DNA of 28,575 nucleotides from a virus. The DNA lies in IMG/VR virus record IMGVR_UViG_3300021093_000291, positions 1-28,575 of that record; one strand, written 5' to 3'. The translations under genes were made by a program, and so were the position numbers. A model generated the notes under the pieces. That model had not been told where the DNA came from. It saw nothing but the letters and a program-made list of their open reading frames with translations, and did not search any database. Shown here one piece after another: positions 11,729-21,521 of this stretch; position 1 is the stretch's first letter; each line of letters starts with the position of its first letter.

Positions 11729-14700
11729 ATGAATGAAGAATTAAACGAATTAGCAAAAGATCAGCCAAGTCCATTTGTATCATTTCTTTCAAGTATCAAG
11801 ATTGAAAAGATTGATAATATTCTAGAAGAAAAGTCTAACTGGAATGTTCTTAGTACATTTGAAGTAGTAGATGCACAAAATTCTGGATTGGGTCAGTCAA
11901 GATTGATGGGTCTTCATATTACGGAAAGTATGTTTACTCCGTTCATATCCGGTCACATCGATGTCATGGATAAACATGACTGGATCGCTCAAATGAACTT
12001 GAACGGTAGTGAAAAAATAACAATAAAATTTTCATTTATCGATAGTCTTGAACCTTTAACTTTAGAGTTTTTCGTTTTCTCTGCTAGAATTATTAATGAC
12101 TTTGCAGGAGTAAATTCACCAAAGATTGAAACTGGAGAAAAGGCTACAATCTATAGATTAGAATTTTTATCCGATGAAATTTTTAATGCAAATTTTAACA
12201 AGTCTATTTTAGAATTAGATAAAGATTTCATAGGATTGATAGCAAAAGGCGGAAATGGTGGAGCAGGATCGGGGGCAGTTCAAAATTTAAATACTGTTCC
12301 AGGTTTAATTGAAACCATAGCAACTAAACTAAAATTAGAACCAATAGAAATAGAAGGAACCAAAAACGGTATTTGGCTAAAGAGTGACGAAATCAGCTAT
12401 CCAAGTGGCATTCAACAAGGACAAATCAACATAGCAAATTTAATGAGTTATGTTACTAATAATGCCGTTCCTAAAGAAAACACAAAAGCACCAAACTTTT
12501 TCTTTTGGAAAGATAGAGATGGTTGGCATTTTAAGTCGGTAGAGAAAATTATAAAAGAAAGTGAAGAGTCCGATGAACTTGTAACTTTCGAAATGAATAC
12601 CGATAATCTTCAAAACAAATATAGAATTCTTTCTGTAGAAGTAGATAAACTTTCTGATAAATTGTCAATGTTCCAAGATAGTGCGTTTATGTCGCATTAT
12701 ATTAAAATGGAACCAAATTATGAAAATTTGTATTCTGATTTTTTAAGTAGTAAAGCAGGATTTACATATTCTACAGTTGACTATGATTATCATAGAGATT
12801 TTCCGTTAGTTAAACATATAGAAAAATATAAACTAATACCAGATCAAGTTCCAACTAATCCTGTTAAAATTCTTTCTGGCGATAATAAAAAAATACCAAT
12901 GCCGGCGACTCGGCTTAGAGATAATACATTTGGGTATTATAAAACTAATATATTAAATACACCATTTGAATACAACATTCATCATTCATCCGATGTCGGG
13001 TTTGGATCTAAACCCGACAATCCAAATTTTGTTTGGTGGGATTACTTAGATAGAGAAAGAGATTCTAGATGGTCGAATGTTGCTTGGCAACCGCAGTTTG
13101 ATATAACAGAATTAGAAATTCAAAAACTATATACAATTTATACAAAAATTCGTCAACCTTTAGAAGAAAAGAGAAAAGAGTTTGTAAAACTCAAGAATCT
13201 AAAAAGGGAATGGGAAGTTTATAGATGTGTTGTATGTTGTGCTACTAACTCTATTGGAAGCACAGCAGATGTTAAATTATTTAATGATCCATCAGGTATA
13301 ACAAATCCAGATGAATTTAAAATGCTTTTTGGAAATGATGGAATATTTGGCGGAGAACAAGAATACAAGATTGTTGCCGCGGGATCTTTCACTGATACTA
13401 TAAATTATGATTCTGCATTTTCCGAAATACAGCATGGATTAAGTTTAGCAATAAATGTAAATAATCCATCTTTCATGCTGCCTCAAGGTGTAAATGGAGA
13501 AGACTACAAACCAAACGAATGGTATAAGTCTTCAATAGGACAATTCTTTAATTTAAATGATACCATAACAAGTTATACACAAGGTGTTTTGTCTAGAGGC
13601 CTCGTGCAATATGAATTTGAAAAACAAGTACTTAATACAAAATTAACAAATGCTAAAACATTTTTAGAAAAAGTACCAAATTATATTGAAAAAGCAAATC
13701 AATGGATAGAAAGTAGATTGCTAGATTGTTGTAATAAATTAGAATCAACCGCATCTGAAGAGATTCAAACATTTACATCTTCCCTTGCTGATGATGTTGA
13801 TTATTCTGCACTTTGTAATGTTTTACCATCACCAGCAGGACAATTAATATTTGCAACTGATCCTAGTAATTTCTATGACTATTTTTCTAATTCATATTCA
13901 GGTGAGTTTGCTGGAGGAAACGGAGAAATACTACCATATCCTGACTCAAATTTTGATGCAACTGATAGTTGTTCCGTTGATGCTTGGGGATATCAGGTTG
14001 GTCGCCGTGGGTCATCTAGGTACAAAAATTATTATGATTCACATAATAATTTTAATACTTACTACTATACTGATTATAATTATAATTTTAATACTCCTCA
14101 CACTGAGATTTATAATTGGATACAACATATTCTATCTGGTGAGGAAAGTGTTTATGATCCTGAAGCTGATGATGGAAGTCAAATTCTAAAGTATGAAAAG
14201 TGTAGAGCCACAGGGGTAATTCGTTATTCTGGCTCCTATGGTCAACTGAATTGGTCAAATTCAAAATATAATGGACTTAACATACCAGAAGTGCGTCAAG
14301 ATGAAATTCAAAATCTTGGTGGTATTCCTACTCTTAGAAGATGTACTGGTGCGGCCGCAAGAAATTCTTTTATAACTATTTCGTTTGGACAATTTAATTT
14401 TGTTCCATGTGGTGCTCAAAATGTTTTACTGAGTGATTTAGATGCATCGGCGGCCGCGAGGGCGCTTGCTAATGATGGTTACATCTATGGAGATGCCGCA
14501 AAAAACGGAACATCATCTGTAATTCCATATACATTTCCAATCGGGGGATTTTATTGCTTTGGTGATCCAAGAAAACAAGAAAATCAAACATCAACGGCGG
14601 ATAAATGGTTTGCTTATGATCATAATTGGTGTCAACAGTGTAGATGGCAAACAGATAACTTTACAGATTTAGAATCGCAATGTTATCTTGTAGATAAATG

Positions 14701-17700
14701 GATGACAGAAATATATGGAGTATCTGGGGCATCTGCTCCTCCTGAAGAAGTATTTTTGTGGGAGAGTTTTAGAAAAAAATTAGAAGATAAAATAAATCAA
14801 GATACACAAAGTTCTTGCGGTAGATATATCGTACAACCACTTACTAGATTAATTTTTTCAACCATTGGTGAAGGTATAGACACTGGCACAGATATCTCTC
14901 CCCCTATATTTAATCAGTCACAGAGCCTTCTTTCAACCGTTTTAGGCCAATGTGCCATGAGAAAAACAAAAAGTTTAGTTCCGAAAGGCGATATCACAGT
15001 ACTAAATGATATAACTCGCGGACCTTGTAGTGATGAGCCAACTTTTTATAATGGAAAACCCTGTGATCATGAATATGATACTAATGATACAACCTGGAAC
15101 GTAGGGTACGAAGTATATAATCAACCATATATGTCATGTGCCGAGTGTGGATATGTTGGTGGACTTTGGCTTCCATTATTTTCTGTACAAAAAGTACTGA
15201 CAAGTGTGGAAGGAGAAACCAGTTGTCAACCAGGAGGTCCTGCTTGCTTAAACAAAGGATGTACTGATACATTAACTGGAAGTGTATTTAGTAGAGAACC
15301 ATCCGCTTGTGTTGGATTTAATTATGTGGATGGTCTTGGAGAAATTCCTTTAATAGTTCTACCTTCCAATAAATGTATAAAATGTAACAATTTCTTAGAA
15401 TCAGAGAATGATAAGGAATTTGATAAATCTAATTGTTGCAATTGTTCTCCCGAACAAGAAAAATCTTTTGTTGACTATAAAACAGATGAAACCCTTGAGT
15501 GGTGTAGAGAATGCTCAAAGGATCAATTTGTCAATCTATTAGCACAATACATTGGTTCTGAAGATAATTGGTATAACTCTTATGGGTATATTCCTGGTGG
15601 TGGATCTGGATTTACAGATCTTGATGAATATATCGGTCTTAATTCAAATTTACAAGTGACAAGACAATGTTTACAAGATGATAATTGTTATAATAAATTA
15701 TGTTTCAATCCATTATATCTTGAAGCAGAAGCCCGAAGAGCGAAACAAGAAATTAAAATACTAGAAGCTCAAATAAAATTATTAGATTATACAAAAAACA
15801 TAGTACAACAAGGACTTGTTTCTCAATTTAATACACTATATCAAGAGTGGTGGAATAGAAAAGCATTCTTTTATTCTAAGATTCCCGGTAAAAATATATT
15901 TACTGATGTTTCAACTGGTATAACAGGAAGCATCGAAGGCGGAAGAACCGGTCCAGTTATATCTGATTTATCTTTGTTCAATATTAAGTCCATAAAGAAA
16001 AAATCAATTAGAGGTAGTCGTTATGAGTTGTTAGCAAAAAATAAAGGTATAACCGGAGCACAAATAGGAGAATGGTTATATAACTTTGCATGGAATATAC
16101 CGGCTCAAGACGAACCAGTATCTACCCAAGCAAATACTAAACACCCATATTATTCTCAAAAATATCAATCTAATTTTATATCACAAAGACAAGTGTTTAA
16201 AAATTATAATTATTTAAATTATAATAAATTTAATGATTTTCCATTTGGTGAGTATGCAGAACAACCATATGCACCAGATGAAAAATTTTGTTTTAATATT
16301 GTTAATGCAGAAAGCACAATAATTTCATTACCAGAAACTCAAGTTAGTTTAATAGATAACATTGAATTAGAAGTAAATGAACAATTGCAGTTTACTCAAA
16401 ATGATTTATCTCAAGGTGTTGATCCGGTAAATTATCACAATACATTTAATATTTTTAATATTAATGAAAATTCAATACCAGCAAACCTAAAGAAAGAGCA
16501 ACTTTCAACATATGTCAGAATTGAATTTGAAACACCAATAGGACTGGATAGAATCATAGACTTCCCTGATGGGTTTGTTCGTGATGCAGGAACAGAGTAT
16601 TTCTTACCATATCTGGTATCTTTAACTGCGGGTCCAACCGGTCGTCAAACTATAAGAAATAATGTAGTTGTTATTGGTATGGATCCCTATGGGTTTGATG
16701 TTGCTGTTAAGAAATCTCCAATTTCAGATGAAGAAACCGATAAACAACAACACTGGTGGGATGAATATAGAAATCTAAATGATACTTCATTAACAAACAA
16801 CGGAATGGATCTTTGGCCAGAAGTTGGGTTTGAAACTAACTATCCATATTATGCATCAGATCCAAAGGGTTGGTGGTGGAAGTCATCGTGGTATCATGGA
16901 GAAGGAACTCCAGATCTGAAGTTGGAAAATACAAATAGTTATGATATATTCTCTAGATCCGCAGATGTAGATCCAGAGTATAAAGAAAGTGCTCACGGTA
17001 GTGGTTATCTACAATACTCGTATAGAAAAGTAAAACCACATAGATCATGGTGGTCTTTCCATATCCCAAAGAATATATTCATACCACAAAAACTATTCCC
17101 AATATTAGCAAAGAAATTTGGATCAATGACAGGATCTTCTAGTGGTGTTCTTGGTGATATTTACGCATACAAGTATCAAGATTACTACTGGTGGTATGGC
17201 GACGACTTAGACCGTTGGTTGAGATTAACGGAAGATGGAAAAAATCTAGCAGAAGGCATTAAAATGCTAAGTGTTAGATCGGCTGAATTTGGAGGAACAG
17301 AACCACTTTCAAATTATGCACATGTACACAATGAGGATTCTTTAGATCTTGTTGATGGTGCAGTAGAAAAATACTTCTACGAAACTACACTTCACTGGTT
17401 AAGAGGTGACTTTGTAATGTATAAACCAGGTTTATTAACTGAAGATGTATGGAAATATGACTTAACTGGGGAAACTGAGTACGGTTTAGTATCTCCAAAA
17501 ACAATGGCACCAAACTACGATGTATTTGATGATAATTTCTCAGCACAGTTCATAGTTTTCTCCAGAGATACAAAAAATCTTTGTAAAACTTTCACTTGTG
17601 CAAATCCAAATGGAACAGTTTCAAATTCAATTTGTCCTCCAAATGATCCTTATTGTTTGTGTCCTGCAAAAGATAGAATGCCAAAGGAAAATGAACCTAG

Positions 17701-18217
17701 TTACTTGGAACTTTATAGAAAATATAAAGAAATCAAAGAATGTGAACTAATCAAGAAAAATCTAGGAGAACAATATCTTGGATGCATATGGAGCGATCCA
17801 TCAAACCCATGCAGTTGTAATTGTCCAGAGGTAGGAGAAAAGTTTGTTGATTACTTAAAGTATACTAGAACCTATGCAACATTCTGGGATACTCCTAGAG
17901 CAACACCACTTATCAGAAAAGCACTAATGACGCAACTTGCCTCTCAGCAAATTTCTGTTCAAATTCCTGCTACTAGTAAGGTTAAAATTGGTAACATTAT
18001 CCAAATAAATCACTACGCAGGAATAAATCTAAGTTTTGAAAGACAAGAGAAAAACTTACACGGTAAATGGTTGGTTGCTGAAATTGTAAACTCATTCTAC
18101 AAGGATGCGAATCAAAGCATGAGAATGACTCTAATACGAGATTCGTCTCCAGTTGAACCAGATTACACCTACAGTATAATCAGAGATTTATTAGGGGGAG
18201 CAGGCTTTTTAATTTAA
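11729..18217 (+). CDS. Giant baseplate hub-type protein, gp27/VrlC-like (2162 aa)
   Basis: Residues about 40-370 look like the paired barrels of a gp27-type hub (FEVVDAQNSGLGQ, GLHITESMFTPFISGHIDVMDK). The last 100 residues (KALMTQLASQQISVQIPATSKVKIGNIIQI, then GKWLVAEIVNSFY) look like the hub's closing barrel. Between them lies an insertion of roughly 1600 residues: a helical stretch near 465-500 ending CVVCC, Tyr/Asn-rich repeats near 755-790, Cys-rich segments (WCQQCRW, CAECGYVGG, CIKCNN, CCNCSPEQ, WCRECS), a coiled coil near 1327-1363, and Cys clusters at about 1955-1985 and 2020-2035. Giant ORFs in this slot of marine T4-like phages are often labelled VrlC. Cysteines may bind zinc or cross-link. 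Two NotI octamers lie at 14351 and 14450. Confidence 0.65.
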   Translation: MNEELNELAKDQPSPFVSFLSSIKIEKIDNILEEKSNWNVLSTFEVVDAQNSGLGQSRLMGLHITESMFTPFISGHIDVMDKHDWIAQMNLNGSEKITIKFSFIDSLEPLTLEFFVFSARIINDFAGVNSPKIETGEKATIYRLEFLSDEIFNANFNKSILELDKDFIGLIAKGGNGGAGSGAVQNLNTVPGLIETIATKLKLEPIEIEGTKNGIWLKSDEISYPSGIQQGQINIANLMSYVTNNAVPKENTKAPNFFFWKDRDGWHFKSVEKIIKESEESDELVTFEMNTDNLQNKYRILSVEVDKLSDKLSMFQDSAFMSHYIKMEPNYENLYSDFLSSKAGFTYSTVDYDYHRDFPLVKHIEKYKLIPDQVPTNPVKILSGDNKKIPMPATRLRDNTFGYYKTNILNTPFEYNIHHSSDVGFGSKPDNPNFVWWDYLDRERDSRWSNVAWQPQFDITELEIQKLYTIYTKIRQPLEEKRKEFVKLKNLKREWEVYRCVVCCATNSIGSTADVKLFNDPSGITNPDEFKMLFGNDGIFGGEQEYKIVAAGSFTDTINYDSAFSEIQHGLSLAINVNNPSFMLPQGVNGEDYKPNEWYKSSIGQFFNLNDTITSYTQGVLSRGLVQYEFEKQVLNTKLTNAKTFLEKVPNYIEKANQWIESRLLDCCNKLESTASEEIQTFTSSLADDVDYSALCNVLPSPAGQLIFATDPSNFYDYFSNSYSGEFAGGNGEILPYPDSNFDATDSCSVDAWGYQVGRRGSSRYKNYYDSHNNFNTYYYTDYNYNFNTPHTEIYNWIQHILSGEESVYDPEADDGSQILKYEKCRATGVIRYSGSYGQLNWSNSKYNGLNIPEVRQDEIQNLGGIPTLRRCTGAAARNSFITISFGQFNFVPCGAQNVLLSDLDASAAARALANDGYIYGDAAKNGTSSVIPYTFPIGGFYCFGDPRKQENQTSTADKWFAYDHNWCQQCRWQTDNFTDLESQCYLVDKWMTEIYGVSGASAPPEEVFLWESFRKKLEDKINQDTQSSCGRYIVQPLTRLIFSTIGEGIDTGTDISPPIFNQSQSLLSTVLGQCAMRKTKSLVPKGDITVLNDITRGPCSDEPTFYNGKPCDHEYDTNDTTWNVGYEVYNQPYMSCAECGYVGGLWLPLFSVQKVLTSVEGETSCQPGGPACLNKGCTDTLTGSVFSREPSACVGFNYVDGLGEIPLIVLPSNKCIKCNNFLESENDKEFDKSNCCNCSPEQEKSFVDYKTDETLEWCRECSKDQFVNLLAQYIGSEDNWYNSYGYIPGGGSGFTDLDEYIGLNSNLQVTRQCLQDDNCYNKLCFNPLYLEAEARRAKQEIKILEAQIKLLDYTKNIVQQGLVSQFNTLYQEWWNRKAFFYSKIPGKNIFTDVSTGITGSIEGGRTGPVISDLSLFNIKSIKKKSIRGSRYELLAKNKGITGAQIGEWLYNFAWNIPAQDEPVSTQANTKHPYYSQKYQSNFISQRQVFKNYNYLNYNKFNDFPFGEYAEQPYAPDEKFCFNIVNAESTIISLPETQVSLIDNIELEVNEQLQFTQNDLSQGVDPVNYHNTFNIFNINENSIPANLKKEQLSTYVRIEFETPIGLDRIIDFPDGFVRDAGTEYFLPYLVSLTAGPTGRQTIRNNVVVIGMDPYGFDVAVKKSPISDEETDKQQHWWDEYRNLNDTSLTNNGMDLWPEVGFETNYPYYASDPKGWWWKSSWYHGEGTPDLKLENTNSYDIFSRSADVDPEYKESAHGSGYLQYSYRKVKPHRSWWSFHIPKNIFIPQKLFPILAKKFGSMTGSSSGVLGDIYAYKYQDYYWWYGDDLDRWLRLTEDGKNLAEGIKMLSVRSAEFGGTEPLSNYAHVHNEDSLDLVDGAVEKYFYETTLHWLRGDFVMYKPGLLTEDVWKYDLTGETEYGLVSPKTMAPNYDVFDDNFSAQFIVFSRDTKNLCKTFTCANPNGTVSNSICPPNDPYCLCPAKDRMPKENEPSYLELYRKYKEIKECELIKKNLGEQYLGCIWSDPSNPCSCNCPEVGEKFVDYLKYTRTYATFWDTPRATPLIRKALMTQLASQQISVQIPATSKVKIGNIIQINHYAGINLSFERQEKNLHGKWLVAEIVNSFYKDANQSMRMTLIRDSSPVEPDYTYSIIRDLLGGAGFLI

Positions 18218-18225
18218 TATAAATA
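18218..18225 (+). promoter_or_regulatory. T4-type late promoter of gp25
   Basis: TATAAATA immediately after the hub stop codon, with 5 nt (GTGGC) before the gp25 ATG at 18231. The expected +1 is the A of the ATG. Confidence 0.85.
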
Positions 18226-18230
18226 GTGGC

Positions 18231-18632
18231 ATGCAATTAACCTCAAATCTATATTCAGATATACCTTTTTTTCTGACAAAAAATTCATTTACAAATGATA
18301 TTAATGTCAAGAAAGATTTAAACTGCATAAAACAGTCAATCAAAAATATAATTTTGACTAGATTTGGTGAAAAACCATTTGATTATAGATTTGGTAGTTT
18401 GATATATTCATTGCTATTTGAAACAATAGACAACAATGACATGAGGATGACCCAATATAAAGTTCAAATGCAATCTGTTATCAATACATATGAACCAAGA
18501 GTAGTAGTTACCGATGTTAATTATTCTATAAGCACCGTAGATACTAATTACCTCGATATAGAAATTGTTTATGCAGTACAAAATCCAAGAACTGTTCAAA
18601 CATTGGTTATAAGCGTAGAGAGGACTAGGTAA
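18231..18632 (+). CDS. 25: Baseplate wedge subunit gp25
   Basis: gp25 joins the wedge to the sheath and primes sheath assembly; it has a lysozyme-like fold without that activity. At 133 aa it matches T4 (132). The diagnostic E88-P89-R90 motif (TYEPRVVV) is present, preceded by IKNIILTRFGEKPFDYRFGS, the conserved helix-turn, and followed by the strands NYLDIEIVYAV and TLVISVER. There is no Shine-Dalgarno at the right distance; the late promoter ends 5 nt before the ATG. The stop TAA overlaps the gp6 ATG (TAATG), and gp6 translation is probably coupled. Confidence 0.93.
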   Translation: MQLTSNLYSDIPFFLTKNSFTNDINVKKDLNCIKQSIKNIILTRFGEKPFDYRFGSLIYSLLFETIDNNDMRMTQYKVQMQSVINTYEPRVVVTDVNYSISTVDTNYLDIEIVYAVQNPRTVQTLVISVERTR

Positions 18633-20362
18633 TGGCCAATACACCAGAAAAGATATTAGGTAATTTAGATTTTAATGATATTAAAAACAGTCTAATAGAC
18701 TACCTAAAAACACAAGCAATAATAAAAGACTACAATTTTGAAGGATCCGCAATAAGAACATTAATAGATCTTATGGCATATAATACATTTTATTATGCTT
18801 ATTATATGAATATGGTATCTAGTGAAATGTTTATTGATTCTGCACAAAGAATAGAATCTTTAATTTCTTTAACTAAACCTTTAGGGTTTACTGTTCCTGG
18901 CAGAAAATCAGCAAGAGCAAAAATTCAAGTATCTGGTGTAACTTCAAATGAAATTGCAAAACACTCCACATTTTATGGAGTAAATTCAGATGGCATTGTC
19001 TATACGTTTAGAAATTTATTATCAGGAAGTATGAGTGATAGTGATGTCGTATTGGAGGTAGTAGAAGGCACACTAGTAGTTGACAGTTCTGCACAATCAA
19101 CTATAAACACTACTAGTCAGAAATATTTTATACAAAATCCAAATGTAGACTTAAGTACTATAAAAGTTTTTGTTTCTGAAAATGGAGCAGATGCAAAAGA
19201 ATGGAAATTAACTGGAAATATAGGATCTAATTTAACTGATGATAACATATATTTCATCGAACGGCTCAGTACCGGAGGATTTGCTATACAATTTGGTATT
19301 GAAAACAATTTAGGAAAATCAATAAATCCAGATGTAGATGTAGTTGAAGTAAATTACATGGTATCTTCTGGAAATGCTGCTAATGATATTTCTTCTTTTA
19401 GTAACGATACTTCTAACATCTTTTCGTTCAGCAACTTATCAATAAATGTATCTTGTCCAGAATGTTATAGATCAAGTGGCGGGTTAAATCAACCTAATAT
19501 AAATTCAATAAAAATGTTAGCACCAAAGTGGTTTTCTGCTCAAGGAAGAGCAGTAACAAAATCTGACTATACCGCACTGATATATGAAGCAGGAATTGAT
19601 TTCGGTAAATTTAGTGTATTTGGAGGGGAAGAAGCATATCCACCAAAGTATGGTAGAGTATTTGTTTCCATTTCAAATGAAATAGAAGACCAAAAGAAAA
19701 AAGATATAATTGCTTTACTACGAGAATATTCAGTAATTACAATTTTTCCCGAATTAGTACAACCAAAAACAGTATCATATAGAATTTCTATTAGAGCATT
19801 AACAAATAATCCATATGCCACGCTCAAACAAAAACAAGATATATCTAATAGAATTAAATCTTATATTTTAGATAATTATATAGAATATAATAGATTAGAT
19901 ACTTCTTTTTATGCTGATGAAATATCAGATGATATTCAAAGTACTTTTGAATCAGATAAAATAGAACTAAGTCAAGATGATTTTGTATTTAAATTAACTG
20001 CTACTGGAAATGCAAATCAAGAACTGAATATAAGTAGCGGAAATAAATTTAAAATAGAAAATTCTCAAACTGTACAAATAACTGACGATTTTATTGATGT
20101 TCTTGGTAGAAATATAATTTTATATGCTAGAACAAATTCAAATACAAATAAAGCAAATTTTATAAAGTTGATAGCATATGACGCAAATGGAAATTTGTTA
20201 ACTGGTGATTTCGGATTAATCAATATCGACCAAGGAATATTAACAATACCACCAATATCTTCCGAAGAATATACAGTTTCTATAGAACTTGAAAAGAAAT
20301 TCATTAAACCATTTGCTAATAATTTAAATAATATCTTTATAGATGAGGTTGTAGTTACATGA
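18632..20362 (+). CDS. 6: Baseplate wedge subunit gp6
   Basis: gp6 forms the inner iris of the baseplate and triggers the hexagon-to-star change. The N-terminus has the baseplate-J-like pattern: NSLIDYLKTQAIIKDYNFEGSA, RTLIDLMAYNTFYYAYYMNM, then SLTKPLGFTVPGRKSARAKI. The middle (CPECYRSSGGLNQPNINSIK, APKWFSAQGRAVTKSDYTAL) is the conserved link. FGGEEAYPPKYGRVFVSI and the C-terminal strands follow. At 576 aa it is a little shorter than T4 gp6 (660). The Shine-Dalgarno GAGAGGA lies in the last codons of gp25. The ATGA at its end overlaps the next start. Confidence 0.93.
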   Translation: MANTPEKILGNLDFNDIKNSLIDYLKTQAIIKDYNFEGSAIRTLIDLMAYNTFYYAYYMNMVSSEMFIDSAQRIESLISLTKPLGFTVPGRKSARAKIQVSGVTSNEIAKHSTFYGVNSDGIVYTFRNLLSGSMSDSDVVLEVVEGTLVVDSSAQSTINTTSQKYFIQNPNVDLSTIKVFVSENGADAKEWKLTGNIGSNLTDDNIYFIERLSTGGFAIQFGIENNLGKSINPDVDVVEVNYMVSSGNAANDISSFSNDTSNIFSFSNLSINVSCPECYRSSGGLNQPNINSIKMLAPKWFSAQGRAVTKSDYTALIYEAGIDFGKFSVFGGEEAYPPKYGRVFVSISNEIEDQKKKDIIALLREYSVITIFPELVQPKTVSYRISIRALTNNPYATLKQKQDISNRIKSYILDNYIEYNRLDTSFYADEISDDIQSTFESDKIELSQDDFVFKLTATGNANQELNISSGNKFKIENSQTVQITDDFIDVLGRNIILYARTNSNTNKANFIKLIAYDANGNLLTGDFGLINIDQGILTIPPISSEEYTVSIELEKKFIKPFANNLNNIFIDEVVVT

Positions 20363-21507
20363 TTCCCATCATAACAACCATATCACAAACATCTTTAAAA
20401 TCAGAGTTAGATAATTTTTTTCTAAAAATAGAAACCACGGAAGAGTTAACTCAGGTTTTAGATGGATTTGTTCCTAGTGATGTCGGTTGTTCTACTCTTC
20501 ACGATATAACCAAGTATATTCCTTTGTGGGTAGTTTATGAAAAGCAATCTTTAGAAGAAGAGGGCCAAACTCCTATAAGTGTTTTTGACTTTTTGCAAAA
20601 ATACTATGATTGGTTATATTGTGATAATGATTCTGGTGCTCAATATTTTTTATCAAGTAACCTTTTAGATCTTATTGATATTGAAAAAACCAAACAGAAT
20701 TATTATGAAAGTTTTGCTAAAACATTTGCAGATGGATTTGATGTAAAACTAATTCAAGGAGCAAATCCAGATGTATCCAATCAAGCATTTATAACCTTTA
20801 TAAAAAACATAAAGAAAAATATACATCAAAGAAAAACTACAGTTGAAGCAATTAAATATTTCTTTCTAACATTGTTTGGAGTAGAGGATGTTTATCTTTA
20901 TGAACCTAAAAGAGATATTTTACGATTAAACGGCGGCGCATTTCAAAATGACAAATTTTCATTTATAAATGAAGGAATAACTGGTGATTATGAAACTAGA
21001 AGCGATTTAGCAGGTTCATATTTGAATCACTCTAGAATGCAAGATTCGAATTGGATTCAAGAGTATTCGTATTTACTCAAAGCAGGATATACTGCTGAGA
21101 TATATCAAAATACTTATTTAGATATGCTACACCCTGCTGGAATTAAAGTTTTCATAGAAAAAACTATAGAAGATTATCAGGGTCCAGAGAACCCAGAAAT
21201 CATACAAAATATTTCAGAGATACCTTTATTAGAAAATTATGCAGCATATGAGTTTAGTACTTCATATACTACTGGAATTTCTTCATTTAATGGAATAACT
21301 TTGTACGGTTTAACTTTTTGTACTGGTTGTACTGGAAAATTTATTCCATTTGATGCGGCAACTCATTTCTTTCCCAAATGGACAGGTTCTATAGACAATT
21401 CAATAACTAGTTTTTGGAATATAAATATAGATAATATGTTTGGACTATTTTATGAACAGGGTGCTACTAGTCCAAACTACGGTCTTACTTGTGGAAATTG
21501 TCCATAA
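20359..21507 (+). CDS. Baseplate/tail structural protein in the gp7 slot (382 aa)
   Basis: The first 150 residues are helical (SDVGCSTLHDITKYIPLWVVYEKQ, FDFLQKYYDWLYCD). A segment near 150-180 (KNIKKNIHQRKTTVEAIKYF) leads to LFGVEDVYLYEP. Residues about 225-270 carry a pattern common in phage structural proteins: NWIQEYSYLLKAGYTAEIY, then DMLHPAGIKVFIE. The C-terminal 100 residues hold paired Cys (FCTGCTG, CGNCP). T4 places gp7 after gp6, but T4 gp7 is far longer (1032 aa) and I cannot show homology. Position (ATGA overlap with gp6, 14 nt before gp8-like) supports a wedge role. Confidence 0.6.
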   Translation: MIPIITTISQTSLKSELDNFFLKIETTEELTQVLDGFVPSDVGCSTLHDITKYIPLWVVYEKQSLEEEGQTPISVFDFLQKYYDWLYCDNDSGAQYFLSSNLLDLIDIEKTKQNYYESFAKTFADGFDVKLIQGANPDVSNQAFITFIKNIKKNIHQRKTTVEAIKYFFLTLFGVEDVYLYEPKRDILRLNGGAFQNDKFSFINEGITGDYETRSDLAGSYLNHSRMQDSNWIQEYSYLLKAGYTAEIYQNTYLDMLHPAGIKVFIEKTIEDYQGPENPEIIQNISEIPLLENYAAYEFSTSYTTGISSFNGITLYGLTFCTGCTGKFIPFDAATHFFPKWTGSIDNSITSFWNINIDNMFGLFYEQGATSPNYGLTCGNCP

Positions 21508-21521
21508 TTTTAGGAGAATAA

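Noticed and set aside
13851-14189. 112-aa plus-strand open frame inside the hub gene
   Set aside because: Ile/Leu-rich frame-shifted reading of the Tyr/Asn-rich repeats in the hub protein; no start signals.
20958-20973. Palindrome TTCATTTATAAATGAA
   Set aside because: It sits inside coding sequence of the gp7-slot gene, is AT-rich, and is not next to any start; probably chance.
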